A DNA stretch of 64,000 nucleotides from Rhizobium sp. R635 (GCF_002211285.1 NZ_LOKX01000037.1:124001-188000), one strand, 5' to 3'; counted from the stretch's first letter, positions 1 to 9,081 are shown. A program made the numbers and translations. The notes: generated by a model not told the origin, from the sequence alone.

Positions 1-2184
1 GAAGAGGTGATCCGCTACGTTCAGGCCAAGTATGGCCGTGAGCAGGTGGCGCAGATCATCACCTTCGGTTCGCTGCAGGCGCGCGCCGCCCTTCGCGATG
101 TCGGCCGCGTGCTGGAAATGCCCTACGGCCAGGTCGACAAGATCTGCAAACTCGTGCCGAACAATCCGGCCAATCCGACGCCGCTCTCCAAGGCGATCGA
201 GGAGGAGCCGAAGCTGCAGGAGGAGGCGGCGAAAGAGCCGGTGGTCGCGCGCCTGCTCGATATCGCCCAGAAGATCGAGGGGCTTTATCGCCACGCCTCG
301 ACGCATGCCGCCGGCATCGTCATCGGCGACCGGCCGCTTTCCAAGCTGGTGCCGATGTATCGCGATCCGCGCTCCGACATGCCTGTCACCCAGTTCAACA
401 TGAAGTGGGTGGAGCAGGCCGGCCTCGTCAAATTCGACTTCCTCGGCCTGAAGACGCTGACGGTATTGAAGGTCGCCGTCGATTTCGTTGCCAAGCGCGG
501 CATCAATGTCGATCTCGCCGCCATTCCTCTCGACGACAAACTGACCTACGAGATGCTGTCACGCGGCGAGACAGTCGGTGTGTTCCAGGTGGAAAGTGCC
601 GGCATGCGCAAGGCGCTGATCGGCATGAAGCCGGACTGCATCGAGGACATCATCGCGCTGGTGGCGCTTTACCGTCCCGGCCCGATGGAGAATATCCCGA
701 CCTACAATGCCCGCAAGCACGGCGATGAGGAGCTGGAATCGATCCATCCGATGATCGACCATCTGCTCAAGGAAACGCAGGGCGTCATCGTCTACCAGGA
801 ACAGGTGATGCAGATCGCCCAGGTCCTGTCGGGCTACTCGCTTGGCGAAGCCGATCTTCTGCGCCGCGCCATGGGTAAGAAGATCAAGGCGGAGATGGAC
901 CAGCAGCGCGAACGCTTCGTCGTCGGCGCCGTCAAGAATGGCGTATCGAAGCCGCAGGCCGACAACATCTTCGAACTTTTGGCGAAGTTCGCAAACTACG
1001 GCTTCAACAAGTCGCACGCCGCCGCTTACGCGATCGTCTCCTACCAGACGGCCTACATGAAGGCGCATTATCCGGTCGAATTCCTCGCCGCCTCGATGAC
1101 GCTCGATATGTCCAACACGGAAAAGGTCAATGATTTCCGTCAGGACGCCAAGCGTCTCGGCATCGAGGTGATCGCGCCCTCGGTGCAGACCTCCTTCCGT
1201 CATTTCGAGACCGGCGACAATCGCATCTATTACGCGCTGGCCGCCCTCAAAGGCGTCGGCGAATCCGCCGTCGACCACATCGTCGAGGTGCGCGGCGACA
1301 AGCCTTTTGCCAGCATCGAGGATTTCTGCCTGCGCATCGATCCGCGCCAGGTGAACCGCCGCGTGCTCGAAAGCCTGATCTATGCCGGCGCCTTCGATTG
1401 TTTCGGCACCGACCGCGCCCAGTTGGCCGCCGGCCTCGACCGCATTCTCGGTTATGCCCAGCGCGCCCAGGAAAACAAGCTGAGCGGCCAGTCGGACATT
1501 TTTGGCAGCGCACTCAACTCGGGCCCGGAGAAGATCTCCTTGCCGCCCTATTCGCCCTGGCTGGCTTCGGAGCGGCTGCTCAAGGAATTCCAGGTTCTGG
1601 GCTTCTATCTCACCGCCCACCCGCTCGATTCCTACAGCAACATCCTGCAGAAGATGCGCGTGCAGACCTTTGCCGAGTTTTCTCAGGCGATCAAACAGGG
1701 CGCCGCCAATGCGCGCCTTGCCGGCACCGTCATCTCGAAGCAGGAGCGCAAGACCCGCACCGGCAACAAGATGGGCATCATCGTCTTTTCCGATTCCTCG
1801 GGCCAGTTCGAGGCGGTGCTGTTTTCGGAGATGCTGAACCAGTATCGCGACGTGCTCGAGTCCGGAAAATCCTTCCTGCTGACCGCGACCGGGGAGGAGC
1901 GGCCGGAGGGTATCGGTTTGCGCATCCAGACGATCCAGTCGCTGGAGGAAAAGTCACTGCAGATGCAGAAGGCGTTGCGCGTCTATGTCAGAGATTCCGG
2001 GCCGCTGAAAATGGTGGCCGGCCATCTCAACGCCAAGGGCGACGGCCTCGTTTCCTTCATCGTCATCAAGGAAGAGGGCAAACGCGAGGTGGAAGTGGCG
2101 CTGCCGGAGAAATACCGCATCACGCCTGAGATCGCCGCCGCTCTTCGCGCCGCCCCAGGCGTCATCGACGTCGAGCTCGTCTGA
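1..2184 (+). CDS. dnaE: DNA polymerase III alpha subunit, C-terminal part (partial)
   Basis: Replicative polymerase catalytic subunit. The frame is open from base 1, so the 5' end lies outside the window; the N-terminal PHP domain and first catalytic aspartates are missing. What remains starts inside the polymerase core. The KFDFLGLKTL motif near base 430 carries the third family catalytic Asp, followed by the fingers region with YRPGPM and GVIVYQEQVM, the AMGKK motif, and the KSHAAAYA segment. The C-terminal region includes a helix-hairpin-helix region and an OB-fold (roughly bases 1700-1930). The stop TGA abuts the stop codon of the opposing L,D-transpeptidase gene with no spacer. I read it as DnaE1 rather than DnaE2 because of its length and its intact C-terminal OB-fold and tail. 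Confidence 0.97.
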   Translation, partial: EEVIRYVQAKYGREQVAQIITFGSLQARAALRDVGRVLEMPYGQVDKICKLVPNNPANPTPLSKAIEEEPKLQEEAAKEPVVARLLDIAQKIEGLYRHASTHAAGIVIGDRPLSKLVPMYRDPRSDMPVTQFNMKWVEQAGLVKFDFLGLKTLTVLKVAVDFVAKRGINVDLAAIPLDDKLTYEMLSRGETVGVFQVESAGMRKALIGMKPDCIEDIIALVALYRPGPMENIPTYNARKHGDEELESIHPMIDHLLKETQGVIVYQEQVMQIAQVLSGYSLGEADLLRRAMGKKIKAEMDQQRERFVVGAVKNGVSKPQADNIFELLAKFANYGFNKSHAAAYAIVSYQTAYMKAHYPVEFLAASMTLDMSNTEKVNDFRQDAKRLGIEVIAPSVQTSFRHFETGDNRIYYALAALKGVGESAVDHIVEVRGDKPFASIEDFCLRIDPRQVNRRVLESLIYAGAFDCFGTDRAQLAAGLDRILGYAQRAQENKLSGQSDIFGSALNSGPEKISLPPYSPWLASERLLKEFQVLGFYLTAHPLDSYSNILQKMRVQTFAEFSQAIKQGAANARLAGTVISKQERKTRTGNKMGIIVFSDSSGQFEAVLFSEMLNQYRDVLESGKSFLLTATGEERPEGIGLRIQTIQSLEEKSLQMQKALRVYVRDSGPLKMVAGHLNAKGDGLVSFIVIKEEGKREVEVALPEKYRITPEIAAALRAAPGVIDVELV

Positions 2185-3429
2185 TTACCCACGGGTGATC
2201 GTGATGAAATCCGTGCCTTCCCCGGTCTCCGGGCCGACGCCGGTATCGGAGATCGTCAGGGTCGAGCCGGGGGCGATCAACGCATCGATCTTGCGGCGGG
2301 TCTCCTCCGGAATCACAATGCGGCTGAGTGACCGGGCAATCGGTTTGCCCGCGAGGATCGAGCTTTCCTGATTGGTGATGCCGAGCCGCTTCATCGTCTC
2401 GCGGGAGAGATTGTTCGCAAGCGTCACGCCGAGCCAGTCGGCCGTGCCGGCCGTTTCATCGATCGCATGCAGCGTCAGGAAATGCGTGCCGAGCGCCAGG
2501 CCCGGATCGGCGATCGTCACCGGCGCTTCGAAGATCGGCTTGAAGGCCCGCCGCACCATGATGACGCCGTTTGGCGGTTCACCCTTGCCGGCCGCCGCAT
2601 AGACCGATTTGAGCAGTGTATCGGAGATCAGGCTCCTGTCGCGGGCAAATTCCGCTGGCCGCAGCGTCTTGAAAGCCCTGATCGCCTCCACGGTCGTCGG
2701 GCCGAGCAGCCCGTCCGGGTCGCCGGCGGAAAAGCCGAGCTGGTTGAGAAGGGCCTGGATGTCGATCACCGTCTCGCGCAGCGTCCGGCGTGTGATGAGC
2801 ATGCTGATCGGCTCGGACGGCGGCTCGGCTTCCGGGGCTGCGACCGGCATCGGCATTGCAGCCGTGTCGTTCATCGCCACCTGTACCGGTGCCTCGCGGC
2901 TGTGCGGTATGGAGGGCCGCAGTTCGACATCCGAAAGCAGCGGCATTGCCGCCGGCGCGTCCGGACGGAAAAGATTGGGATGGTCGATCGGCTGCGGCGC
3001 CAATTCGCCATCGCTGATGATGACGGGGATGCCGGCCTCGGTCATTCCGTAGAGCATCTTGGCGAAGGCGCCGGGCATGCGCACGCAGCCATGCGATGCC
3101 GGATAGCGCGGCACCGAATTGGATTCGTGCAGCGCAATGCCGGACCATGTCAGCCGCTGCATGAAAGGCATCGGCGCGTTCGAATAGAGATTGGATTCGT
3201 GGTATTTCTGCTTTTCGAGCACTGAAAAGATGCCGCTCGGCGTCGTGTGGCCGTCCTTGCCGGTCGAGACCTTCGAGGTCGCGACGACCTCGGTGCCATC
3301 ATAGACCGCGAGCGACTGCTTGTTCTTCGAGACGAAGATCTGCAGCGTGCGCACATCCGCGGCAAGAGCAGGGTGCACGAGTGCGGTGGCCGACAGCAAG
3401 CCGAGGCCGAAGACGAGACGCGAGAACAT
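2185..3429 (-). CDS. L,D-transpeptidase (YkuD) with peptidoglycan-binding domain
   Basis: Secreted cell-wall cross-linking or lipoprotein-anchoring enzyme, 414 aa. I chose the ATG at 3429 because it directly precedes a good signal peptide (MFSRLVFGLGLLSATALVHPALA) ending before ADVRTLQIF; an upstream in-frame start at 3462 would bury that peptide. The YkuD domain follows at once, with the catalytic signature SHGCVRMP near residue 110 and the conserved HESN upstream. A peptidoglycan-binding-1 repeat (IQALLNQLGF...DGLLGPTTVEAIRAFK) lies around residues 220-260. The tail resembles other alphaproteobacterial YkuD proteins. It converges on dnaE without a gap. The substrate is inferred from the family. 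Confidence 0.9.
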   Translation of the reverse strand: MFSRLVFGLGLLSATALVHPALAADVRTLQIFVSKNKQSLAVYDGTEVVATSKVSTGKDGHTTPSGIFSVLEKQKYHESNLYSNAPMPFMQRLTWSGIALHESNSVPRYPASHGCVRMPGAFAKMLYGMTEAGIPVIISDGELAPQPIDHPNLFRPDAPAAMPLLSDVELRPSIPHSREAPVQVAMNDTAAMPMPVAAPEAEPPSEPISMLITRRTLRETVIDIQALLNQLGFSAGDPDGLLGPTTVEAIRAFKTLRPAEFARDRSLISDTLLKSVYAAAGKGEPPNGVIMVRRAFKPIFEAPVTIADPGLALGTHFLTLHAIDETAGTADWLGVTLANNLSRETMKRLGITNQESSILAGKPIARSLSRIVIPEETRRKIDALIAPGSTLTISDTGVGPETGEGTDFITITRG

Positions 3430-3521
3430 GATACCCAACCATACGCAATACTGGTCCGGCACATTATGGGACGAAGTTTAAGGAAGATTTTAAAGCCGGG
3501 AGCGTGAGCTCGCCTCACGGT

Positions 3522-4811
3522 TTAGTGATCGCGCTTGCTGCCGAAGGTATAGCCGGTCTCGACCGTGTTCTTGCCGAACTTGTCCCGCAGCTTGTCCATC
3601 GCCGCTTCGGCAGCCGCCCGCCGGCCCGATTGCCGGTCGATGAGATCGGGGGGATCTGCGCGGGCGGCGTCGCCGAGATCGGTAACGCCGATGCCGAGCA
3701 GCCGGAATTTCGTGCCGTCCGTTTCCTTTTCGAGAAGCTCAAGCCCGATGCGGAAGATCCTGTCGGCAAGCTGGGTCGGATCTTCGAGCTTGCGATTGCG
3801 GGTGCGTAACTTGAAGTCGGCGCTCTTCAGCTTGAGAACCACGGTCTGGCCGGCGATATCGCTTTTCTTCAGTCGCCAGGAGACCTTTTCGGAAAGGTTG
3901 CGCAGGATCGGGACCAGGTCGTCATGGCGCGAGATGTCGTCGAAGAAGGTCGTCTCGGCCGAAACGCTCTTTGCCGCATCGTTGAGATGCACCTCACGGT
4001 CGTCGATGCCGCGCGACAGCCGGGCGAGCCGCTGGCCGATGCTGCCATAGCGGCGCATCAGGTCGTTCTCCTCCATCTGCTGCAACTGGCCGATCGTGCG
4101 GATGCCGTCCGCCTCCAGCGTCGCCGCAAAGGCCTTGCCGACGCCCCAGATCGTGGTGACGGGACGCGGCGCCAGGAATTCCACCGCTTCCTCGCGGCCG
4201 ATGACGGAAAAGCCGCGTGGTTTCTGCAGGTCCGAAGCGACCTTGGCGAGAAATTTGCAGTAGGAAAGCCCGACCGAAACGGTAATGCCGATTTCCTTTT
4301 CGATGCGGCGCGCGAATTTGGCGAGCGTGCGCGCCGGTGGATCGTGATGCAGCCTCTCCGTGCCGCCAAGCTCCAGAAAGGCTTCGTCGATCGACAGCGG
4401 CTGCACCAGCGGCGTCAGATCCTGCATCAGCGCTCGCACCTGGCGCCCGACCCGGACATATTTCTCCATGTCCGGGCGGATGACGACCGCCGCAGGGCAT
4501 GCCTCCAGCGCCTTGAACATCGGCATGGCCGAACGCACGCCATGGATACGGGCGATATAGCAGGCGGTGGAGACGACGCCGCGTTTGCCGCCGCCGATGA
4601 TGACCGGCTTGTCGGCAAGCTCCGGATTGTCGCGTTTTTCGATGGCTGCGTAGAAGGCATCGCAATCGATATGTGCGAGCGTCAACGCGTAGAGTTCGCG
4701 ATGTCGCACGAGGCGGGGGCTGCCGCAGGAAATACAGCGGCGCGTCTCGCCCTTCTGCTCGGCAAGGCAGTCGCGACAGAAGCCGGGTGTCTTGTCGGGC
4801 GCGGGCGTCAT
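3522..4811 (-). CDS. dinB: DNA polymerase IV (Y-family) with N-terminal zinc-ribbon extension
   Basis: Error-prone translesion polymerase, 429 aa. The Y-family core begins at LAHIDCDAFYAAIEKRD with the first catalytic Asp; SIDEAFLEL supplies the second acidic pair. Palm, fingers, thumb (HhH-type IWGVGKAFAATL) and little-finger domains follow. Before the core lies a short extension with CRDC and CISCG pairs, a probable four-cysteine zinc ribbon absent from E. coli DinB. I chose the ATG at 4811; a GTG at 4841 is possible but adds ten residues unlike a conserved start. It is divergent from the GNAT gene, with 69 bp between starts. No LexA-type operator was recognised by eye. Confidence 0.95.
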   Translation of the reverse strand: MTPAPDKTPGFCRDCLAEQKGETRRCISCGSPRLVRHRELYALTLAHIDCDAFYAAIEKRDNPELADKPVIIGGGKRGVVSTACYIARIHGVRSAMPMFKALEACPAAVVIRPDMEKYVRVGRQVRALMQDLTPLVQPLSIDEAFLELGGTERLHHDPPARTLAKFARRIEKEIGITVSVGLSYCKFLAKVASDLQKPRGFSVIGREEAVEFLAPRPVTTIWGVGKAFAATLEADGIRTIGQLQQMEENDLMRRYGSIGQRLARLSRGIDDREVHLNDAAKSVSAETTFFDDISRHDDLVPILRNLSEKVSWRLKKSDIAGQTVVLKLKSADFKLRTRNRKLEDPTQLADRIFRIGLELLEKETDGTKFRLLGIGVTDLGDAARADPPDLIDRQSGRRAAAEAAMDKLRDKFGKNTVETGYTFGSKRDH

Positions 4812-4880
4812 GGTGAGAACAAAGGTTGAACGCGGCGACACTACGCCTTAAGCTTCCGAGTCACAAGAGAGGGCTGAGCT

Positions 4881-5474
4881 TTGCCTTTGGATAACGAACT
4901 TCGTTTTGAGCCGGTGACGCGGGAACGTTGGGATGATTTCGAAATCCTCTTCGGCCCGCAGGGCGCATTCTGCAATTGCTGGTGCGTCGCGCTGCGCCTG
5001 CCGCATGCGGTGAGGACGGAAATGTCGGCCGAGGAGCGTAAGACGCATATGCGGGAACGGATCGAGTCGGGTCCGCCGCCGGGAGTTCTCTGTTACGCCG
5101 ATGGTGCGCCGGCCGCCTGGGTGCAGGTGGGGCCGCGTTCCGACGTACCGCAGTTCAATTCGCCGCGCACGGTCTCGCGGCCGCTGGAGGAGGGCGATGC
5201 GCATGATCCATCCGTCTGGGCCGTCAGTTGCTTCTTCCTACTGCCGAAACTGCGCGGCAGGGGATTAAGCCACCGCCTGCTCGCCGGCGCGATCGATCAT
5301 GCCCGGCGCCACGGCGCGCGGCTTCTCGAAGCCTGTCCGATCGATCATGTGAAACAGTCGAAATCCGTGACGCTCTGCATCGGCTCGACGGCGATTTTCG
5401 ATGCCGCCGGCTTCGAGACGGTGGCAAGGCGAAAGGATGGCCGTCCGCTCATGCGGCTGGAGCTGCGCGATTGA
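4881..5474 (+). CDS. GNAT-family N-acetyltransferase
   Basis: Putative acyl-CoA-dependent N-acetyltransferase, 197 aa, cytoplasmic, substrate unknown. The acetyl-CoA pyrophosphate loop is seen as LRGRGLSHRLL (R-x-x-G-x-G type) following a hydrophobic beta strand (SCFFLL). The N-terminal part contains a CNCWCVALR segment seen in one GNAT subgroup. The start appears to be TTG, preceded by GAGAGG; no nearby ATG fits. The 3' end overlaps the end of the opposing HAD gene by 26 bp. A more precise role cannot be read from sequence. Confidence 0.8.
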   Translation: MPLDNELRFEPVTRERWDDFEILFGPQGAFCNCWCVALRLPHAVRTEMSAEERKTHMRERIESGPPPGVLCYADGAPAAWVQVGPRSDVPQFNSPRTVSRPLEEGDAHDPSVWAVSCFFLLPKLRGRGLSHRLLAGAIDHARRHGARLLEACPIDHVKQSKSVTLCIGSTAIFDAAGFETVARRKDGRPLMRLELRD

Positions 5475-6126
5475 CCGTGCCGGAAAGGAAATGTGCCTCG
5501 ATGAGTTCGGCCACATCAGCCCAGTCGGTGGCCCGGGTGATGTCCTCGGCCGCTGCCGGCGCGAAACGATGGACAGGCGAGTCCGGCATCAGGTGAATGA
5601 GCAGGCAATCGGCGACGTGATCCCTGACGGAATGCAGATTGCGCGCCATATCATCGATGAAGACGACAGGAAGGGAGCGGCTGGCATGCAATGCGTGAAC
5701 GATCGGCCCTTTGGGCTGTTCGCTGGCAAGCAGCGGAAAGAGAAGACCCGTCCTGTCAAGCAGACGGCGGCGTTGATCCTGGAACCGCGGCTGCATCGCC
5801 GTCAGAAAAAGGATATCGGCCACTTCCGAAAGCTGGCCGAGCGTCTCGACGACGCGGTCGAGCGGGGTCTGCCAGTGCTCCTGCGCTTCGAAAAATGCGT
5901 CGATCAGCCGGCTGACCTGTTGCTCCTCGACCTCCACCCCATCTGCCTTCGAGACGATGTTGCCGTGAAGCCGGAACGAGCGCGGCAGGAACTCAAGACC
6001 CTGGCTTTGAAGGAAAAGCTGGAAGGGGCCGATGAACTGCAGCACGACATCGTCGACGTCGCAGACGATCAGCGGCCGTTCGCCGAGGCGGATGTGCGAG
6101 ATGTCGAGTTCCGTTACGCCAGTCAC
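5449..6126 (-). CDS. HAD-superfamily phosphatase-like protein
   Basis: Cytoplasmic HAD-fold protein of 225 aa. The motifs are visible in order: motif I as VCDVDDVVL near residue 22 (nucleophile Asp and acid/base Asp), motif II as ILFLTAM, the motif III lysine in EQPKG, and motif IV as VVFIDDMARN. All key residues are present, so a phosphohydrolase activity is plausible; the substrate is unknown. It lies 2 bp downstream of the DUF3572 gene on the same strand, so the two are probably co-transcribed. It overlaps the GNAT gene tail to tail. Confidence 0.75.
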   Translation of the reverse strand: MTGVTELDISHIRLGERPLIVCDVDDVVLQFIGPFQLFLQSQGLEFLPRSFRLHGNIVSKADGVEVEEQQVSRLIDAFFEAQEHWQTPLDRVVETLGQLSEVADILFLTAMQPRFQDQRRRLLDRTGLLFPLLASEQPKGPIVHALHASRSLPVVFIDDMARNLHSVRDHVADCLLIHLMPDSPVHRFAPAAAEDITRATDWADVAELIEAHFLSGTVNRAAPAA

Positions 6127-6128
6127 GG

Positions 6129-6437
6129 TCAGTATTCTCCGGAATCGAGACCGGGCGAGGAAAAATGCCGCCAGGCGGCGGTTACCACCTCGGGGCTGAT
6201 GCCGCTCGCCGTGCAGAAAGCCATCGCCGTCGGTTCGTGGCCCATCAGGAAATCCATCAAGCCGGCGAGAAACGCAGGGTCGTTGACGGCGCTGCGCACC
6301 TGGGCGGGCGACACACCGGTGAGCGCGAGGAAGCGGCCGAACATGTCGGGATCGTCGGCAAGCCAGCCGAGCACGGCGATCGCCGTCTCGTGCGGGTCGG
6401 CGGCCTGTTGTTTCGAAGTCTTGAAGTTGCTTTGCAT
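6129..6437 (-). CDS. DUF3572 family protein
   Basis: Small soluble protein of 102 aa without signal peptide or membrane segment. I recognise it as the alphaproteobacterial DUF3572 family by the ETAIAVLGWLADDPDMFGRFLALTGVSP start and the DFLMGHEPTAMAFC segment; no function is established. Predicted mostly helical. It is the first gene of a two-gene minus-strand unit with the HAD gene and is divergent from divK, a neighbourhood I recall as conserved in rhizobia. Start chosen at the ATG followed by QSNFKTSKQQ. Confidence 0.8.
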   Translation of the reverse strand: MQSNFKTSKQQAADPHETAIAVLGWLADDPDMFGRFLALTGVSPAQVRSAVNDPAFLAGLMDFLMGHEPTAMAFCTASGISPEVVTAAWRHFSSPGLDSGEY

Positions 6438-6570
6438 TTCGAGGGGTAAGTTACCTTTTCTTCAACCAAATACCGCTAGCGTGCGCTATCGGTTTCACGG
6501 AGCTATTCGTCCGCATGTGCATTTCTCATGGGACGAACGACTGCGCGAACGGACGTAGGGACAGCTTGTC

Positions 6571-6942
6571 ATGCCCAAACAGGTAATGATTGTAGAAGAT
6601 AACGAGCTCAACATGAAGCTCTTTCGCGACCTGATCGAGGCGTCCGGTTATACCACGATTCAGACGAGAAACGGCATGGAGGCGCTCGATCTGGCGCGCA
6701 AACATCGCCCCGACCTCATCCTCATGGATATCCAGCTTCCCGAGGTCTCAGGCCTCGAAGTCACCAAATGGCTGAAGGAAGACGACGAGCTGCATGTGAT
6801 TCCCGTGATCGCCGTCACGGCTTTCGCGATGAAGGGCGACGAGGAGCGGATCCGCCAGGGTGGCTGCGAGGCCTATGTTTCCAAGCCGATCTCGGTTCCG
6901 AAATTCATCGAGACGATCAAGACCTATCTGGGCGATGCCTGA
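6571..6942 (+). CDS. divK: Cell-cycle single-domain response regulator DivK
   Basis: Single receiver-domain protein of 123 aa. In Caulobacter and rhizobia DivK relays DivJ/PleC phosphorylation to the CtrA pathway and controls asymmetric division. The receiver signature is complete: acidic pair ED at residues 9-10, phospho-acceptor D53 in LILMDIQLPE, the conserved Thr in VTAFAMKGDE, and Lys in SKPIS. There is no output domain. It is followed after 18 bp by pleD, a syntenic pair in Alphaproteobacteria, so co-transcription is likely. The identification rests on length, sequence and the pleD neighbour. Confidence 0.95.
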   Translation: MPKQVMIVEDNELNMKLFRDLIEASGYTTIQTRNGMEALDLARKHRPDLILMDIQLPEVSGLEVTKWLKEDDELHVIPVIAVTAFAMKGDEERIRQGGCEAYVSKPISVPKFIETIKTYLGDA

Positions 6943-6960
6943 CGCATCGGAAAGACCGTT

Positions 6961-8334
6961 ATGACTGCGCGAATACTGGTGGTTGACGATATTCCGGCCA
7001 ACGTGAAGCTGCTCGAAGCGCGGCTGCTTGCGGAATATTTCGACGTGATGACGGCAGCCGATGGCTACGAGGCGCTGGCGATCTGCGAGCGCAACCAGGT
7101 CGACCTGATCCTGCTCGACATCATGATGCCCGGCATCGACGGTTTCGAAGTCTGCGAACGGCTGAAGGCCAGCCAGAGGACCGCGCATATTCCCGTCGTC
7201 ATGGTCACCGCGCTCGACCAGCCGGCCGATCGTGTGCGCGGACTGAAGGCCGGCGCCGACGATTTCCTGACCAAGCCGGTCAACGACCTGCAGCTAATCT
7301 CGCGGGTGAAGAGCCTGCTTCGGCTGAAAACCTTGAGCGACGAGCTGCGCATCCGCGCCGATACCGCCCAGACGATAGGAATGGACGACCTGATGCGGGC
7401 AGGCGAGGGCCGTGCCGACGAGGCCGGTCAGGTGCTCCTCGTCGACGGCCGCGCCAATTCGCAGGAGCGCATCGTCAAGGCGCTGAAGCCCGTGGCGGAT
7501 GTACTTGCTCTTTCCGATCCGCAGGCAGCCCTCTTCGAAGCGGCCGAAAATGCGTTCGATCTCGTCATCGTCAACGCCAACTTCGACGATTACGATCCGC
7601 TCCGCCTCTGCTCGCAGCTGCGTTCGTTGGAGCGCACGCGCTTCCTGCCGATCCTGATCATCACCGAGCAGGGCGCCGACGAGATGGTCGTCCGCGCGCT
7701 CGATCTCGGCGTCAACGACTACATCATCCGCCCGGTCGATCCCAATGAGCTGGTTGCCCGCAGCCTGACGCAGATCCGCCGCAAGCGCTACAACGACCGT
7801 CTGCGCAACAGCGTCAAGCAGACGATCGAGCTTGCCGTGACCGATCCGCTGACCGGTCTCTACAACAGGCGCTATCTCGACAATCATCTGAACGTGCTCT
7901 TCAACCGTTCGATGGCACGGGGCCGGCCGCTTTCGGTGCTGATCACCGATATCGACCGCTTCAAGCAGGTGAACGACACCTACGGCCATGATGGCGGTGA
8001 CGAAGTGCTGCGGGAATTCGCAAACCGCGTTCGCTCGACCATCCGTGGCGCCGATCTCGCCTGCCGCTATGGTGGGGAAGAATTCGTCGTCGTGATGCCC
8101 GACACCTCGCCGGAAATTGCGGCCGCCGTCGCCGAGCGCCTGCGTGCGGCGGTCGAAAGCGCTCCCTTCCTGCTGAAACACTCCGGTCAGGCGCTGAACG
8201 TCACCGCTTCCTTCGGTATTTCTTCCCGTATCGCTGCCGTATTGACCCCCGACCAGTTGATGAAGCAGGCGGATCTGGCCCTTTACGAGGCCAAGAACAC
8301 GGGCCGCAACCGCGTCGTCGCCGCAGCCGCTTGA
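6961..8334 (+). CDS. pleD: Response regulator diguanylate cyclase PleD
   Basis: Makes cyclic di-GMP during cell-pole development, 457 aa. REC1 (residues 1-120) has the acceptor D53 in LLDIMMPG. REC2 (about 155-275) is degenerate: the acceptor position reads N205 in VIVNANFDD, matching an adaptor or dimerisation role. The GGDEF domain (about 290-455) has an active site GGEEF at 371-375 and an intact inhibitory I-site RGAD at 362-365, so catalysis and product inhibition are expected. It is downstream of divK in a probable operon. No clear terminator was seen immediately after the stop. Confidence 0.95.
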   Translation: MTARILVVDDIPANVKLLEARLLAEYFDVMTAADGYEALAICERNQVDLILLDIMMPGIDGFEVCERLKASQRTAHIPVVMVTALDQPADRVRGLKAGADDFLTKPVNDLQLISRVKSLLRLKTLSDELRIRADTAQTIGMDDLMRAGEGRADEAGQVLLVDGRANSQERIVKALKPVADVLALSDPQAALFEAAENAFDLVIVNANFDDYDPLRLCSQLRSLERTRFLPILIITEQGADEMVVRALDLGVNDYIIRPVDPNELVARSLTQIRRKRYNDRLRNSVKQTIELAVTDPLTGLYNRRYLDNHLNVLFNRSMARGRPLSVLITDIDRFKQVNDTYGHDGGDEVLREFANRVRSTIRGADLACRYGGEEFVVVMPDTSPEIAAAVAERLRAAVESAPFLLKHSGQALNVTASFGISSRIAAVLTPDQLMKQADLALYEAKNTGRNRVVAAAA

Positions 8335-8830
8335 CGAATCATTTGCCGTCCGCAGCGTCCTTCGCAGGTTATCCACTGCGGTAAGCAGATTGTTACCGAT
8401 TTTTAATCCCGGCCCGGCAAAGGCCAGGCGAAAATTTTGCAACTTAATAGCCCAAAAATGGACAAGCCGCGTTGCTGTGATGTGCTGGCGCGGGATAGTC
8501 TTGAGATAGCCAGGCCGTGGCGCGTGATGAATTGGAAACTATAAAAAGTAGTGGGTGCCAACAAGGCTAAATAGAGCGCCGAGGCGTCACCTCACGTAAG
8601 GGGAGGGGAGGCGTAAGTTATTAGGTTATATTATCGAATTTCTTCGGGTGCCCGGATGTTACGCTCTGAAATCAAGCAGAGCCGGCGATTCTTTGTATGT
8701 TCCAAAACTGGACTTTTAACCATAGAATCAGACTCAGATTTTTTACCATTAAGAATTTGTTGATTTTCTTTCATTTTTGCGCAAATTATCGGCTCATAAG
8801 AGAAGCGCTCCCGTAGAGGAGTTGTCGATA

Positions 8831-8983
8831 CCCCATGATGCTCAGGTCCGCCGCATCTCCTGGGTCGTGGGGTCGGTCGGCTAGTAGGCAAGCTATAACG
8901 GTTCCTCGTGCCGTTTTGCATGCTGGCCGACCCCCTTTCAAGAAAACGCCGTCACTTCCCGAAGATGGAAGGGCGGCGTTTTT
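8831..8983 (+). ncRNA. Candidate structured small RNA with its own terminator
   Basis: The 747-bp gap between pleD and rpmG has no convincing protein gene. Its right part shows RNA-like structure on the plus strand. A CTCAGG/CCTGGG hairpin (8841-8846 with 8859-8864) is followed by a 13-bp stem (8869-8881 with 8922-8934, two G-U pairs) enclosing an AACGG/CCGTT stem. A 9-bp terminator ends it. CCCC at 8831-8834 could compete for the GGGG at 8869-8872, giving an alternative fold. Nothing on the plus strand follows that it could regulate in cis, so I infer an independent RNA. The 5' end is uncertain, and I cannot match it to a known family. Confidence 0.5.
8943..8983 (+). terminator. Intrinsic terminator of the candidate small RNA
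   Basis: Perfect 9-bp stem AAAACGCCG (8943-8951) with CGGCGTTTT (8974-8982), 22-nt loop, running into T residues. It points away from pleD and toward the 3' end of rpmG, so it can end transcripts from the gap. Confidence 0.75.
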
Positions 8984-9026
8984 CTGTTTGCGCTGTCATC
9001 TCTCAAAGAGGGCCGATTCCGGCAAT

Positions 9027-9059
9027 AAAAAACGCGCAACCCGTGGGCGCGCGCTTTTT
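9027..9059 (-). terminator. Terminator downstream of rpmG
   Basis: Inverted repeat of five A-T pairs, one A/C mismatch and CGCGC/GCGCG (9033-9037 with 9049-9053). Read on the minus strand, it ends in six Ts starting 23 bp after the rpmG stop. It can also work on the plus strand. Confidence 0.7.
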
Positions 9060-9081
9060 CGAAATCCCAGATATCAAGCGA

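Noticed and set aside
8369..8377. DnaA-box-like TTATCCACT after pleD
   Set aside because: A single near-match with no cluster of boxes, AT-rich unwinding element or replication gene nearby; not evidence of an origin.
8631..8921. A 96-codon minus-strand frame in the pleD-rpmG gap
   Set aside because: Low-complexity, no ribosome-binding site, and it overlaps the structured RNA; composition does not look coding.
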